A DNA stretch of 7,015 nt from Lentisphaeria bacterium UBA1829 (GTDB lineage Bacteria > Verrucomicrobiota > Lentisphaeria > Victivallales > UBA1829): positions 20,351 through 27,365 of the forward strand of contig DDJH01000092.1 of the NCBI GenBank assembly GCA_002338895.1. The letters run 5' to 3'. A program made the translations under genes and the position numbers. The notes under the pieces were generated by a model. It was not told the DNA's origin, did no database searches, and saw nothing but the letters and a program-made list of their open reading frames with translations. Each line of letters opens with the position of its first letter. The stretch's first letter is position 1. Shown here piece by piece: positions 5,629 to 7,015 of this stretch.

Positions 5629-6212
5629 TCCGAAAAGCAATGATGTGTGTGATGGCGGCCGCAATGGCGTCCGGATTCGGATGCTCGGCGGAGAATCGGG
5701 ACGCGGCGGAGAAAGTGACGATCCGGCCGGAGAAGGTGCTGATCGTCTACTATTCGTGGAGCGGGAACACCCGCGTCGCGGCGGAACAGATCCGGAAAAT
5801 CACCGGCGGAACGCTGTTCGAAATCAAAACGGCAAAGGCGTACCCGGCAGAGTATGATGCGTGCGTCGAACAGGCGAAAAAGGAGTGCCGGAGCGGATTC
5901 TGTCCGGAACTGGCGTCGAAAGCGGGGGATCTGGCAAAGTACGACGTCATCTTCCTCGGAACCCCGAACTGGTGGAGCACGATGGCTCCCCCCGTGCGGA
6001 CATTCCTGACCACGGAAAACCTTTCCGGAAAAACAATCATTCCGTTCGTGACCCACGGCGGAGGCGGAATGGCAAACTGCGAGCGGGATATGCGGAAGAT
6101 CTCTCCGAATGCCCGGTTTGCGAAAGGCTGCGCCTTTTCCGGAAGCGGAATCCGGAGTGCCGAATCGGCGGTGAAGGCGTGGATCAATCAGATTGCAACT
6201 CTTCCAAAGTGA
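5625..6212 (+). CDS. Exported flavodoxin-like protein, putative lipoprotein
   Basis: The product is 195 aa. Residues 1-20 look like an export signal (MIRK, then an Ala/Met-rich core), ending in GFGC with Cys20 as a possible lipid-anchored cysteine. The lipobox is atypical (Gly at -3), so ordinary signal-peptidase cleavage is possible. The flavodoxin fold follows: strand KVLIVYYSWSGNTR (37-50) with the phosphate-binding loop SWSGNT, GTPNWWSTMAPPVRTFL (112-128) as the second FMN loop with stacking tryptophans, and IIPFVTHGGGG (138-148) as the third. This pattern matches the flavodoxin_4-type family, which is larger than electron-carrier flavodoxins. It should bind FMN and shuttle electrons or reduce a small substrate. 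ATGA overlap with the preceding gene and a 9-base gap to the next suggest one operon. FMN loops are clear; export and lipidation are predictions. Confidence 0.88.
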   Translation: MIRKAMMCVMAAAMASGFGCSAENRDAAEKVTIRPEKVLIVYYSWSGNTRVAAEQIRKITGGTLFEIKTAKAYPAEYDACVEQAKKECRSGFCPELASKAGDLAKYDVIFLGTPNWWSTMAPPVRTFLTTENLSGKTIIPFVTHGGGGMANCERDMRKISPNARFAKGCAFSGSGIRSAESAVKAWINQIATLPK

Positions 6213-6221
6213 GGTGAAATT

Positions 6222-7015
6222 ATGCGCGGAATTGCCGTCATTGGAATGATCCTGGTTCTTTTCTGCACAATCCCGTCTCTGGAGGCAAAAGGAAATATGA
6301 ACACATTGAATGAAAAAGAACAGAAAATCGTCGGAATAGCCCTGTATACCGCCCGCGGCGAGATGCCGGAGCTGAAACAGGCGCTCACAGAAGGGCTGGA
6401 CGCCGGATTGACCATTCAGGAAATCAAGGAGATCCTCGTTCAGCTGTATGCCTACTGCGGTTTCCCCCGCAGTCTGAATGCCCTCGGCAATCTGATGGAG
6501 CTGCTGCGGGAACGCGAGGCGAAAGGAATCCGGGATGCCGCCGGAAAACTTCCGGGTCCGCTCCCCGCCGGGAAGAGCATCGACTTCGGAAGTGCCAATC
6601 AGACCAGACTCTGCGGGGGACCGGTCAAAGGCGCCCTGTTTGAATTCGCTCCGGCGATCGATGAGTATCTCAAGGCCCATCTGTTCGGGGATATCTTCGG
6701 ACGCGACAACCTCGACTGGAGGACCCGCGAAATCGCAACCGTCGCCGCCCTCGCCGGCATGGAGAATGTGGACAGTCAGCTCCGTTCCCATATCGCCATT
6801 GCGGAACGCAACGGCGTAACCCCTGCCCAGATCGCGGAAATCCTGAACGAGGTGAAAAGCCGCTTTGCAACGCCTTTCCCCCGCGGAAAGGAGAATACCG
6901 CCTACGCCAGATATTTCAGCGGGAAATCCTATCTGGCTCCTCTGACGTCCGACAAGCGGCTCAATGTGCCTGTTGCCAATGTCACCTTCGAGCCCGGATG
7001 CCGGAACAACTGGCA
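6222..7015 (+). CDS. Exported double carboxymuconolactone decarboxylase-like protein with C-terminal cupin, cut by window end
   Basis: 264 complete codons are present and the frame is still open at the edge. GAGGTGA at 6211-6217 serves as ribosome site, starting at the preceding stop codon. Residues 1-22 form a signal peptide (MRG, then IAVIGMILVLFCTIPSLEA). A first carboxymuconolactone-decarboxylase domain covers about 30-110 and includes QLYAYCGFPRSLNALGNL (74-91). A second covers about 140-215 and includes WRTREIATVAALAGM (166-180) and SHIAIAERNGVTPAQIAEIL (189-208). From about 247 the text LNVPVANVTFEPGCRNNW is a typical cupin entry, where metal-binding His residues would follow beyond the window. 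Neither decarboxylase-like domain has the CxxC of AhpD peroxidase-type members; Cys79 stands alone. A true muconolactone decarboxylase role is not implied, since the fold is used for many reactions. It lies 9 bases after the flavodoxin gene and shares its operon. Confidence 0.88.
   Translation, partial: MRGIAVIGMILVLFCTIPSLEAKGNMNTLNEKEQKIVGIALYTARGEMPELKQALTEGLDAGLTIQEIKEILVQLYAYCGFPRSLNALGNLMELLREREAKGIRDAAGKLPGPLPAGKSIDFGSANQTRLCGGPVKGALFEFAPAIDEYLKAHLFGDIFGRDNLDWRTREIATVAALAGMENVDSQLRSHIAIAERNGVTPAQIAEILNEVKSRFATPFPRGKENTAYARYFSGKSYLAPLTSDKRLNVPVANVTFEPGCRNNW

Noticed and set aside
5535..6791. A long 418-codon minus-strand open frame across the flavodoxin and CMD genes
   Set aside because: It spans two genes with clear signal peptides and family motifs on the plus strand; the minus-strand translation is low in meaningful structure and is a shadow caused by GC-rich codons.
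1..7015. Very frequent TTCCGG / CCGGAA words, considered as dispersed repeats or uptake signals
   Set aside because: They fall mostly inside coding frames as common codon pairs such as CCG-GAA and TCC-GGA, without constant spacing or flanks.
1..7015. tRNA, rRNA, CRISPR array, insertion sequence or phage attachment site
   Set aside because: I saw no cloverleaf, rRNA-like text, regularly spaced repeats, transposase or integrase in either strand.

Overview
The window looks like a carbohydrate-foraging, probably anaerobic or host-associated bacterium, most likely a Lentisphaerota (Victivallis-type) or related Planctomycetota/Verrucomicrobiota member. The main sequence clue is a plus-strand remnant near 4139-4177 carrying the H-X9-DG signature of DUF1559 pseudopilin-like proteins, which are abundant in Planctomycetota and Lentisphaerota. 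A regulator plus a large exported glycoside hydrolase fits the same lifestyle. The taxonomic assignment is an inference; no rRNA or other marker gene is present.

Left part (1-3799, minus strand): a regulator-hydrolase pair. A GntR-type DNA-binding domain fused to what looks like a type-1 extracellular solute-binding fold (457 aa) is followed after 60 bases by a large exported clan GH-A-like glycoside hydrolase (at least 788 aa). The hydrolase runs off the left edge of the window, so its C-terminus is missing. The regulator is preceded by an exact-consensus promoter (TTGACA-17-TATAAT) and by a set of direct repeats (ATTAATCAGTT, three copies). One copy sits inside the promoter, which suggests autoregulation.

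Middle (3800-4306): an AT-rich promoter region, then an apparently decayed plus-strand DUF1559 C-terminal fragment. A 15-base perfect direct repeat lies at 3920-3934 and 4315-4329 on either side of the fragment. Base composition changes visibly here, from moderately AT-leaning on the left to clearly GC-richer on the right.

Right part (4307-7015): a LysR-type regulator (minus strand) diverges from a plus-strand operon. The operon encodes an 88-aa basic, Cys-containing small protein with a TTG start, an exported flavodoxin-like putative lipoprotein that overlaps it by ATGA, and an exported double carboxymuconolactone-decarboxylase protein that enters a cupin domain as the window ends. The shared 149-base intergenic region holds a 15-base dyad with the T-N11-A pattern of LysR boxes. 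The dyad contains the -35 of the lysR promoter and lies just upstream of the -35 of the operon. The two enzyme-like proteins both appear to be exported, so I infer an extracytoplasmic redox or detoxification module under LysR control; its substrate is unknown.
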